The position numbers were made by a program, and so were the translations under genes. Of a stretch of 64,000 nucleotides of DNA, positions 1 to 6,887 are shown in pieces (the first letter of the stretch is position 1; every line of letters begins with the position of its first letter). The notes under the pieces are model-generated. The model was not told where the DNA came from. It saw only the letters and a list, made by a program, of their open reading frames with translations, and ran no database searches. The DNA is from an uncultured Bacteroidales bacterium. Its GTDB lineage: Bacteria > Bacteroidota > Bacteroidia > Bacteroidales > Muribaculaceae. The stretch is taken from NCBI GenBank assembly GCA_902787185.1, contig CADAFP010000001.1, forward strand, positions 1 to 64,000, read 5' to 3'.

Positions 1-432
1 CTGCTCGCTCTGGTGGTCAACCTTCACGTCAAAGTTCTTGGCCTGCTCCATGATCCAAGCCACGTCCTTGTCGATGTTGGCAGCGTTGATGACCAGGAAG
101 TAGTCATTGTCGTCAACGCGGTAAACCAGCAGGTCGTCAACAGTGCCGCCGTCGGGATACAGCATCATGCCGTACAGGATTTGGCCGGCCTTGATGGCAT
201 TGATGTCATTGGTGAAGATGTAGTTGGTGAACTTGGCGGCATCGGGGCCGGTGATTTCCACCTCGCCCATGTGCGACACGTCAAAAACACCCACCTTTTG
301 GCGAACAGCATTGTGCTCGGTGGTGATATCTACATACTGGATGGGCATGTCGTAACCAGCAAAGGGGGACATGAGAGCGCCTTGCGCCACGTGCCTGTCA
401 TGCAGACAGGTAACTTTGATTTCTTCAGTCAC
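1..432 (-). CDS. gcvT: Aminomethyltransferase (glycine cleavage T protein), 5' part
   Basis: N-terminal 144 residues of the T protein of the glycine cleavage system. The enzyme transfers the methylene group from the aminomethyl-lipoyl arm of GcvH to tetrahydrofolate and releases ammonia, in the cytosol. The visible sequence has the family pattern: a start region with HDRHVAQGALM, then FAGYDMPIQY, VGVFDVSHMGE and GGTVDDLLVYR. The start is a GTG at 432, because an in-frame TAA lies two codons upstream and homology begins at once. The gene runs off the left edge. It lies downstream of lplA on the same strand, which fits because GcvH must be lipoylated. The space between the two holds a heptamer array. 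The identification is firm; the start codon is inferred. Confidence 0.93.
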   Translation of the reverse strand, partial: MTEEIKVTCLHDRHVAQGALMSPFAGYDMPIQYVDITTEHNAVRQKVGVFDVSHMGEVEITGPDAAKFTNYIFTNDINAIKAGQILYGMMLYPDGGTVDDLLVYRVDDNDYFLVINAANIDKDVAWIMEQAKNFDVKVDHQSEQ

Positions 433-464
433 GGTTTAAAATGGTTTTTAATTAGTTAATATAT

Positions 465-527
465 AAGTTTTAAGTTTTTATGACAATCGATTAAAGCCTA
501 ATAGCTAATGGCTAAAAGCTAACAGCT
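465..527. repeat. Heptamer array A (gcvT-lplA gap)
   Basis: Nine in-phase 7-bp units: AAGTTTT twice, TATGACA, ATCGATT, then AAAGCCT, AATAGCT, AATGGCT, AAAAGCT, AACAGCT. The array covers most of the gap and overlaps the 3' end of lplA, whose TAG stop (plus 505-507) is inside it. Confidence 0.8.
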
Positions 528-1491
528 TGATTAATTGTTCGTTAGTTAAATTTAGTATCCACTGGCCCGCGTCACAGCCGTCAAGGGCGGCACGCAGGGC
601 GTCGGCTTCAGGTTTCACGCCACACAGCTTGTCGAGCATCACCTTGTCCACCTGGTCGCACAATGGCAGGAAATCACCCGTCAAGTGCAGGTCGCGGACC
701 GCGCCGTGCTGCAGTTCCATGCTCACGTGGATGCTGCCCACACCCTCGATGCGTCCACCGCATTCCACCTCGTGGCGCGGATTCTTGCCCATCAGGAACG
801 ACGGTTCCAGATAGGCCTGAGTGATGCGTTCTATCTCGGCGACATCGGCGGCAGTGAGGCGGATCTCGCCGTCGCACAGTGTCTCGCGGACGTGGCGCTT
901 AAAATCCTCGATGTCCATCGACAGGTGCTCTCGCAACGTTGTGATGTGGCTGCGTACCGACTCCACCCCTTTGCTCGTGAGCTTCTCGCGCGAGGGCGTG
1001 ATGGCATTGAGCATGTGCTCCATGTTGGTGTCAAACAGCATGGTGCCGTGCACGATGCTACGTCCCGGGACGTGGTAGAACGCGTTGCCGCTCACCTTGC
1101 GGTTGCCAATGAGCACATCGTTGCGGTCGCTGGCGCTGGCATTGAGCCCCAAGCCGCGTAACATCTCGGCCACAGCGCTGGTGTAACGTGTGAAGGTCGT
1201 CTGCACCTCGTCGCTGCGCGTGATGTAGCTGAACATGATGTTGTCGTGGTCGGCATACACACAACCTCCACCACTGCGGCGACGGTAGAACGCGATGCCA
1301 TGCTCACGACAATACTCCACATTCACCTCGTTGGCAATCAGTTGATTGCGCCCAAAGATGACCGTCGGCTCCACCTGCCACATGAAGAAGATGTCATCCT
1401 CTCCAATAATGCGTGCTGCATACTCCTCCATTGCCAAATAGAACGGAAGAATGCGCGTCGTGTTGTCAGGCAGACTCAGGTATTTCATCAT
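505..1491 (-). CDS. lplA: Lipoate-protein ligase A
   Basis: 328-residue lipoate-protein ligase that uses ATP to attach lipoate to GcvH or 2-oxoacid dehydrogenase E2 domains in the cytosol. Family signatures are RRRSGGGCVYAD near residue 70, where the RRxSGGG loop binds lipoyl-AMP, and GNRKVSGNAF near 130 with the catalytic lysine. A C-terminal accessory domain of about 80 residues follows, so the length is usual. Two ATGs (1491, 1488) begin the frame. A -7 element, TACTTTTG, lies on the minus strand at 1510-1517. It is followed on the same strand by gcvT, a sensible functional pair. The last residues (LLAFSH) and the TAG stop are encoded by units of a heptamer array, so the natural C-terminus may have been altered by that repeat. 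Confidence 0.93.
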   Translation of the reverse strand: MMKYLSLPDNTTRILPFYLAMEEYAARIIGEDDIFFMWQVEPTVIFGRNQLIANEVNVEYCREHGIAFYRRRSGGGCVYADHDNIMFSYITRSDEVQTTFTRYTSAVAEMLRGLGLNASASDRNDVLIGNRKVSGNAFYHVPGRSIVHGTMLFDTNMEHMLNAITPSREKLTSKGVESVRSHITTLREHLSMDIEDFKRHVRETLCDGEIRLTAADVAEIERITQAYLEPSFLMGKNPRHEVECGGRIEGVGSIHVSMELQHGAVRDLHLTGDFLPLCDQVDKVMLDKLCGVKPEADALRAALDGCDAGQWILNLTNEQLIKLLAFSH

Positions 1492-1509
1492 GTCTATCTA
1501 AACTACCCA

Positions 1510-1517
1510 CAAAAGTA
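1510..1517 (-). promoter_or_regulatory. -7 element upstream of lplA
   Basis: Minus-strand TACTTTTG matches TAnnTTTG and sits about 20 bp upstream of the lplA start. No TTTG box is seen at the right distance. Confidence 0.45.
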
Positions 1518-1572
1518 GAGTAAATTCCTCACATTATAAAATAATAACTCAAAATAATTATTAAAACCCATG

Positions 1573-1607
1573 TAAAAAGGGCCATCGCTCACTCGCGACA
1601 GCCCTTT
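1573..1607 (-). terminator. Rho-independent terminator of the porin gene
   Basis: On the minus strand AAAGGGC pairs with GCCCTTT around an inner TCGC/GCGA stem, followed by TTTTTA. It lies between the porin stop and lplA. Confidence 0.75.
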
Positions 1608-1698
1608 GTGGTCATGTGATCAAATAATACTCGCGTTACAGCCTTGTCGTTGAGTCTTGTCCCGTGGGCGGCGGCTTTGCCGCCGTCGTTGAATAGCC

Positions 1699-2910
1699 TC
1701 AATAGCACTTGATGCGGTACATGAAGCCCAGTTCCACGCGGTTGGTGTTGTAGTCCTCAAGACCGCTGAAGGTGTTGAAGTCATATTTGTGGCCCAGGTA
1801 GGCGAGGAAGACGCGGAAGTCCAGCTTCTCGACGGGCCAGTACTCGATGCTGCCCAGATAGCCGATTGACTTGCGGTAGTTGTGCAGGTCCTCAATCTTG
1901 GCAATGCTCGTGGTCTCGTAGGTGCCCTTGAGCATCAGGTTCCACTTGGGTGCGAACTGCCAGTTCATCTTGGCTATGAAGGTGTGGCTGTGTACCTTGC
2001 CCAGGTGGGTGGATCCCGGCGCAATCATGTCCTTCAGGTCGGTCGTCGCATAGTGCAGACGGTCCACGTCGTCCCACTCACCGAAGTAGTCGAAGTACAA
2101 CTGGTAATTGGGCAGGTTCAGGCGCTGGCCCAGGGTGATCATGCGCGAGTACTTGTGCTTGGCCTGCGTCTGGATACCCCATGCCCAGCGCGTCTGCAAC
2201 TGGTCCTGCAGGAAGTTGCCGTTCCAGTTCAGGATATAGGTGAACGGGGCGCGGCTGCGGCTCAACTTCTCGGGCTGCTGCAGGTTGCTGGTGACAATCT
2301 GCGGGTCCGGACCTAAGTCCTCGGTAAATGAGCCGTTATAGCTGTTGGTCATCTGGAAAGCGACCTCCTGGGTGGGCACGGGACGGTAGCTCACCATCGC
2401 ACCCGCCATGAAGATGTCCATCATGTCAATCAGGTCGCTGTAGCGGTAGATTTCCATGGGGTTCTGGTCATACTCAAAACCGCCCCAGATTTGGCACAGC
2501 TTACCGGCGGCAATATCCACCTTGCTGCTGGGACGATAGCCCACCATCATGATGTCGGTCGCCTTGGCAAAGCGGTCCAGACCTTTGGCCTCCTGGCTGC
2601 TGTTGAAGCGGTGACGGATGCGGTAGAACACCTTGGGCGTGATGTCGCCCTTGATGTCCAAGCGCAGGTCGCGACAGATGAACCTCGTGTCCCACTCGCC
2701 ATGATTGGCGTCCTCGGCCATCAGGCTCGAGGCGAAATTGATATGGAAGTTAAAGGCATCGGTTTTCTTCTCCAAGTTGAAGATGCGCTCGGCGAGCGAC
2801 TCGGTGTCATCATTCTCGTCACCACCCATGCGGGTGTTGTTACCTTGTGCCATGGCATTGATTCCCAATAGGGTAGCGCACAGGGCAAACAGCATAGATT
2901 TCTTTGTCAT
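1699..2910 (-). CDS. Outer-membrane porin, OprP/OprO-like
   Basis: 403-residue predicted outer-membrane beta-barrel. The start at 2910 gives a clear signal peptide (MTKKSMLFALCATLLGINAMAQ); an ATG 13 codons upstream would place charged residues before it. After a short acidic, Asn/Asp-rich stretch comes a coiled segment (ESLAERIFNLEKKTDAF), as in phosphate-selective porin O/P family members, where it assists trimer formation. The rest alternates aromatic and polar residues and ends in RVELGFMYRIKCY, a barrel-like terminal strand. Substrate cannot be told from sequence. It is a single-gene unit with a good promoter (2946-2978) and terminator (1573-1607). The general class is likely; the OprP assignment is moderate. 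Confidence 0.72.
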   Translation of the reverse strand: MTKKSMLFALCATLLGINAMAQGNNTRMGGDENDDTESLAERIFNLEKKTDAFNFHINFASSLMAEDANHGEWDTRFICRDLRLDIKGDITPKVFYRIRHRFNSSQEAKGLDRFAKATDIMMVGYRPSSKVDIAAGKLCQIWGGFEYDQNPMEIYRYSDLIDMMDIFMAGAMVSYRPVPTQEVAFQMTNSYNGSFTEDLGPDPQIVTSNLQQPEKLSRSRAPFTYILNWNGNFLQDQLQTRWAWGIQTQAKHKYSRMITLGQRLNLPNYQLYFDYFGEWDDVDRLHYATTDLKDMIAPGSTHLGKVHSHTFIAKMNWQFAPKWNLMLKGTYETTSIAKIEDLHNYRKSIGYLGSIEYWPVEKLDFRVFLAYLGHKYDFNTFSGLEDYNTNRVELGFMYRIKCY

Positions 2911-2945
2911 TACAGTTTTCGTGATATGGTTTTTAAAAAACGGCT

Positions 2946-2978
2946 GCAAAGGTACTGCTTATTGTCACCACCACCAAA
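2946..2978 (-). promoter_or_regulatory. Bacteroidales-type promoter of the porin gene
   Basis: Minus strand: TTTG (2975-2978), 20 bp, TACCTTTGC (2946-2954). The leader would be about 30 nt. Confidence 0.75.
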
Positions 2979-3114
2979 TAAAACAGTCCCGATTTCCGTT
3001 CCCACGCGATTTTTCTGCTGTTTCTTAACGTTTACAGCCCTGTAAACTGCGCTGAGCGGCGGCTCTTGCCCGGATTGTTGATGGAGATGTGTGTGATGTT
3101 TGAAATCTTTTTCT

Positions 3115-3123
3115 TAATTTTGC
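3115..3123 (+). promoter_or_regulatory. -7 element upstream of mazG
   Basis: TAATTTTGC, 30 bp before the mazG ATG. No TTTG at standard spacing. Confidence 0.5.
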
Positions 3124-3152
3124 ACATTCATTTTAATTTATCAATAGAAGAA

Positions 3153-3950
3153 ATGCCTAACAACAGCAGAGAGAAGAAACTGGAGGCCTTCGGGCGCCTT
3201 CTCGACATTCTTGACGAGTTGCGCGTGAAATGCCCGTGGGACCGCAAACAGACCAACGAGAGTCTGCGCCCTAACACCATCGAGGAGACCATGGAACTTG
3301 CCGACGCCATCATGGCCGAGGATGACGATAAAATCCGCAAGGAACTGGGCGACGTGCTGCTGCACATCGTCTTTTATGCCAAAATCGGTGACGAGAAAGG
3401 CCGTTTTGACATCGCCGACGTGTGCGATGCCCTGTGTGACAAGCTGATTTACCGCCATCCGCACGTCTTTGGCGAGGAAAAAGCCGATACGGCAGCCCAA
3501 GTGCTCAAGAACTGGGAGCTCATCAAGATGAGCGAGAAAGACGGTAACAAAATGGTGCTCAGTGGTGTGCCCCGCAGTCTGCCATCGCTCATTAAGGCCG
3601 AGCGCGTGCAGGAAAAGGCCGCCAACGTGGGCTTTGACTGGCAGCAGCGCGAGGACGTCTGGGACAAGGTGCGTGAGGAGTTCAACGAAGTGGAGGCTGA
3701 GTTGAAGAAGGGTAGTGAAGTGGACCGTGAGAAGGAGTTTGGTGACCTGTTCTTCTCGTTGGTCAACGCAGCGCGACTGTATAACGTGCGTCCCGACAAT
3801 GCCCTGGAGCGCACTAACCGCAAGTTTATCGCCCGCTTCAACTACATCGAGCAGAAAGCTAACGAGCAGGGCCGTCACGTCAACGAACTCACCCTCGCCG
3901 AGATGGATGCCTTGTGGAACGAAGCCAAGGCCCAAAAACTCGGCGAATAA
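3153..3950 (+). CDS. mazG: Nucleoside triphosphate pyrophosphohydrolase MazG
   Basis: 265-residue MazG that hydrolyses (d)NTPs to NMP and PPi, a house-cleaning role. It has two tandem MazG folds. The first holds CPWDRKQTNESL and the metal-binding EETMELADA and ELGDVLLHIVFYA motifs; the second holds REEFNEVEAEL and KEFGDLFFSLVNAAR. The start at 3153 (MPNNSREKK) agrees with the usual N-terminus. An upstream in-frame ATG at 3066 lies before the -7 element and is not credible. Length is normal for the two-domain form. It is followed after about 40 nt by a heptamer array leading into topB, so co-transcription with topB is possible. Confidence 0.94.
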   Translation: MPNNSREKKLEAFGRLLDILDELRVKCPWDRKQTNESLRPNTIEETMELADAIMAEDDDKIRKELGDVLLHIVFYAKIGDEKGRFDIADVCDALCDKLIYRHPHVFGEEKADTAAQVLKNWELIKMSEKDGNKMVLSGVPRSLPSLIKAERVQEKAANVGFDWQQREDVWDKVREEFNEVEAELKKGSEVDREKEFGDLFFSLVNAARLYNVRPDNALERTNRKFIARFNYIEQKANEQGRHVNELTLAEMDALWNEAKAQKLGE

Positions 3951-3964
3951 CGAGCATATTCTTA

Positions 3965-4053
3965 AAGTAATACTTTATACTTTAGCATAAAACTGTTAAC
4001 TTTTAACTGTTAACTTTTAACTGTTAACTTTTCACTATAAACTGTTCACTCTA
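3965..4053. repeat. Heptamer array B (mazG-topB gap)
   Basis: From 3991: AACTGTT, AACTTTT three times over, then CACTATA, AACTGTT, CACTCTA, whose last A is the first base of the topB ATG. Degenerate 7-bp units with TACTTTA extend upstream to about 3965. Confidence 0.85.
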
Positions 4054-6143
4054 TGAAGGTTTGTGTTACCGAGAAACCCAGTGTGGCACGTGACATTGCC
4101 CGCCTGCTTGGTGCCAATGACAGGCACGAAGGCTACTATGAGGGCAATGGCTATCAGGTGACATGGACCTTCGGTCACTTGTGCGAGCTCAAGGAGCCCA
4201 ACGACTACACCGACCAGTGGAAATGGTGGAGTCTCGGTCAACTGCCGATGATTCCACAACGCTTTGGTATTAAGCTAAAAGACGATAAAGGTATCGAGCA
4301 ACAGTTTAAGGTAATTCAGAGCCTGATAGCTGGCGCCGAGGAGGTCATCAACTGCGGTGATGCCGGTCAGGAGGGTGAACTTATCCAGCGCTGGGTATAT
4401 CAGAAGGCGGGCTGTGACAAGCCCGTCAAGCGCCTGTGGATCTCCTCGCTGACCGACGAGAGCATCCGTAAGGGGTTCCAGGAACTGAAAGACTCCAAAG
4501 GGTTTGATAACCTGTACTATGCAGGGCTCTCGCGTGCTATCGGGGACTGGATACTGGGCATGAATGCCACGCGCCTTTACACCTTAAAGTACTCGCGCTC
4601 GCGCGACGTCCTGTCGGTGGGGCGGGTACAAACGCCCACGCTGGCCATGATTGTTGCCCGCTATCGCGAGATTGAGAATTTTGTCCCCGAGGACTATTGG
4701 GAACTCAAGACCAAGTACCGTGGGGTGACCTTCAACAGCACTCGCGGCCGCTTCAAGACCGAGAGCGAGGCAAGCGCTATCGTAGAGAATATCAAGCAGT
4801 TGCCACTTGAGGTGACTTCGGTCGAGACCAAGAAAGGCCGTGAGGCCCCGCCACGTCTGTTCGACCTCACAAGTCTGCAGGTGGAGTGTAACAAAAAGTT
4901 CGGCATGTCGGCCGACGAGGCACTCAAGACCATCCAGTCGCTCTACGAGAAAAAAGCGACGACCTATCCCCGTGTCGATACGACTTTTCTGAGCGATGAC
5001 ATTTATCCCCAGGTGCCTGGCATTCTGCAGGCGATGGTGCCTTATGCTAACTTGACTGCTCCTTTGCTGGCGCTCAACAAGTTGCCCAAGACCAAGAAGG
5101 TGTTTGACAACAGCAAGGTGACTGACCACCATGCCATTATCCCTACTAACGTCAACCCAGCCACGGTGGCGATGACGCCCGATGAGAAGCGTGTCTATCA
5201 CCTCATCGCCATGCGCTTTATCGCTGCGTTCTATCCTGACTGTGAGTTCAATACGACGACGGTGATGGCTCAGGTGGGCGAGTACGGCTTCAAGGCGACA
5301 GGAAAAGAAATCCTCAAGCCGGGTTGGCGCGATCTGTTCAACAAGCCCGGGGATAAGAGTGCTGATGATGAAAGTAAGGAAAAGGCTGATGATGAGGACA
5401 ATGGCGTGATGCCGCACTTCGAGAAAGGGGAGAGCGGGCCTCACGAGCCGTCGGTGCTCAAGCGAACAACACAGCCTCCGAAGCTCTACACCGAGGGCAC
5501 CCTGCTGCGCGCCATGGAGACCGCAGGCAAGACGGTCGATGACGAGGAGTTGCGTGACGCTATGAAGGAAAACGGCATCGGCCGCCCATCGACGCGTGCC
5601 GCCATCATCGAGACGCTGTTCAAGCGCCGCTACATCCGCAAGGAGCGTAAGAGTATCACACCCACCCTGGCAGGCATCCAACTGATAGATACCATACATG
5701 AACCTTTACTTAAAAGTGCGTCATTGACTGGCCTGTGGGAGAAAAAGTTGCGAGAGATTGAACGTGGCGAATTCAGTGCAGCGCAATTCATCGACGAGCT
5801 CAAAAAGATGATAGGGGAGATCGTGCTCAACGTTTTGCGCGACAACAATAGCGGCAGCATTGCCGTAGAGCAGGGAAAACCAGCAAAACCCAAGTCACCG
5901 GCAGCCGCTGGTGGGGAGGAAAAGCCCAAAAAGGCACGTGCTCCGCGAGTCAAGAGCATTGAGGAGATACCATGCCCAGTTTGCGGCAAGGGGCACTTGA
6001 TGAAAGGCAAAACCGCCTATGGCTGCAGTGAATACAGGAACGGTTGCCACACCGTGCTGCCCTTTGCCGAGTATCCAGCTGATTTGACGCCTGCCAAGCT
6101 CGCGAGCCTGGTGAAAAAGAACTTCAAATCGACTCAAAAATGA
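4053..6143 (+). CDS. topB: DNA topoisomerase III
   Basis: 696-residue type IA topoisomerase that passes single strands and decatenates DNA, often acting with RecQ, which is encoded nearby. The TOPRIM domain is at the N-terminus (VTEKPSVARDIARLL; acidic DAGQEGEL near residue 105). The catalytic tyrosine is in TTYPRVDTTFLSDD near 305-320, and GIGRPSTRAAIIETL follows near 515. The C-terminus carries a lysine/proline-rich linker and one Cys4 zinc-ribbon (CPVCGKGH ... CSEYRNGC). In the TOPRIM DxDxE segment the usual Arg (DxxREGE) is Gln. The start codon directly follows, and shares a base with, a heptamer array. Confidence 0.95.
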   Translation: MKVCVTEKPSVARDIARLLGANDRHEGYYEGNGYQVTWTFGHLCELKEPNDYTDQWKWWSLGQLPMIPQRFGIKLKDDKGIEQQFKVIQSLIAGAEEVINCGDAGQEGELIQRWVYQKAGCDKPVKRLWISSLTDESIRKGFQELKDSKGFDNLYYAGLSRAIGDWILGMNATRLYTLKYSRSRDVLSVGRVQTPTLAMIVARYREIENFVPEDYWELKTKYRGVTFNSTRGRFKTESEASAIVENIKQLPLEVTSVETKKGREAPPRLFDLTSLQVECNKKFGMSADEALKTIQSLYEKKATTYPRVDTTFLSDDIYPQVPGILQAMVPYANLTAPLLALNKLPKTKKVFDNSKVTDHHAIIPTNVNPATVAMTPDEKRVYHLIAMRFIAAFYPDCEFNTTTVMAQVGEYGFKATGKEILKPGWRDLFNKPGDKSADDESKEKADDEDNGVMPHFEKGESGPHEPSVLKRTTQPPKLYTEGTLLRAMETAGKTVDDEELRDAMKENGIGRPSTRAAIIETLFKRRYIRKERKSITPTLAGIQLIDTIHEPLLKSASLTGLWEKKLREIERGEFSAAQFIDELKKMIGEIVLNVLRDNNSGSIAVEQGKPAKPKSPAAAGGEEKPKKARAPRVKSIEEIPCPVCGKGHLMKGKTAYGCSEYRNGCHTVLPFAEYPADLTPAKLASLVKKNFKSTQK

Positions 6144-6355
6144 CCTACGATGTCTTTCAATATGCGCTGGTCGCACTCATCGTGGTGGCCGCTGTGGCCT
6201 TGACGGTGAGGGCAATGGTTCGTGCCGCTCGTAACAAGAAAACGGTGCTAACAGCCTGTGGCTCATGCAAATTGAAGGATGTTTGCCAGAAACCCGAGAA
6301 AAATTCTGCTAAAAAATGTGCCGAAAAAGTTGCACAGGTCGAAAAGTCGCAGTAA
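6140..6355 (+). CDS. Small Cys-rich single-pass membrane protein
   Basis: 71 residues. One hydrophobic segment (about residues 7-25, ALVALIVVAAVALTV) is followed by a basic patch and a cytosolic-looking tail with CGSCKLKDVC and a further Cys. Its ATG overlaps the topB stop (ATGA), so it is translationally coupled to topB. The layout of one TM plus a short CxxC-rich tail recalls the FeoB-associated Cys-rich membrane proteins, but there is no feo gene here, and I would leave the function open. The four cysteines could bind metal. Confidence 0.7.
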   Translation: MTYDVFQYALVALIVVAAVALTVRAMVRAARNKKTVLTACGSCKLKDVCQKPEKNSAKKCAEKVAQVEKSQ

Positions 6356-6377
6356 TTTTGCGCCGCTATTCACGAAA

Positions 6378-6449
6378 GGTCGCTTGGATGAGTGGTTTAG
6401 TCACCGGTCTGCAAAACCGGGCACAGCGGTTCGAGTCCGCTAGCGACCT
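6378..6449 (+). tRNA. tRNA-Cys (GCA)
   Basis: 72-nt cloverleaf: acceptor GGTCGCT pairs with AGCGACC, anticodon loop CTGCAAA with anticodon GCA at 6411-6413, T-arm AGCGG-TTCGAGT-CCGCT, discriminator T as expected for tRNA-Cys. CCA is not encoded. It lies 22 bp after the small membrane protein gene and is followed by a terminator. Confidence 0.95.
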
Positions 6450-6460
6450 CAAGCAGGAGA

Positions 6461-6489
6461 ATCGTCAGCCTCATGGTTGGCGATTTTTT
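6461..6489 (+). terminator. Terminator after tRNA-Cys
   Basis: ATCGTCAGCC - TCAT - GGTTGGCGAT forms a 10-bp stem with two G-U pairs, followed by a run of eight Ts. Confidence 0.85.
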
Positions 6490-6886
6490 TTCATCATACC
6501 CTCTGGCTGCATGCCCCAGCCCCCGATTTCATGCCCCAACCCCCTGGTTTCATGGTTCAAAAGTTTAAGTGATACTTTAACTGTTCGCATCGTCGTGTGC
6601 TTGGCATGATGTAACGCATGGACAGGTTTAAGTTGTTAAAATAACATAAAAAGCATGAAAACGCTGGTTTTTTGTCGATGCGTTTCTTTGAAAAAATGAT
6701 AATAAAGTGTAATTTTGTGGCACTAAATAGTGGGGTGAGAAGACATTGGTGGCTGCCTATCGACGGAGCTTATTGAAAACCGCGTCTTTAACTTGTTGAA
6801 CCTCACTTGAATAATATATTTTCTCCACTAGCTCACTACAATGCGGTAATGAGCCCCTATCTTTGTATATTAAAAAAACTAACATA
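6490..6886. other. 398-bp tRNA-Cys to recJ gap
   Basis: Holds a C-rich approximate tandem duplication at 6510-6550 (CATGCCCCAGCCCCC-like, 20-21 bp, followed by a shorter third CATGGTTCAA copy), a consensus promoter at 6687-6717, and a leader of about 165 nt before recJ. A second -7 match, TATCTTTG (6859-6866), has no -33 partner. A 66-codon minus-strand frame here has no supporting features. Nothing else recognised. Confidence 0.6.
6687..6717 (+). promoter_or_regulatory. Consensus Bacteroidales promoter upstream of recJ
   Basis: TTTG (6687-6690), exactly 19 bp, TAATTTTG (6710-6717). Predicted start near 6721, leaving a long leader to recJ at 6888. Confidence 0.8.
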
Positions 6887-6887
6887 A

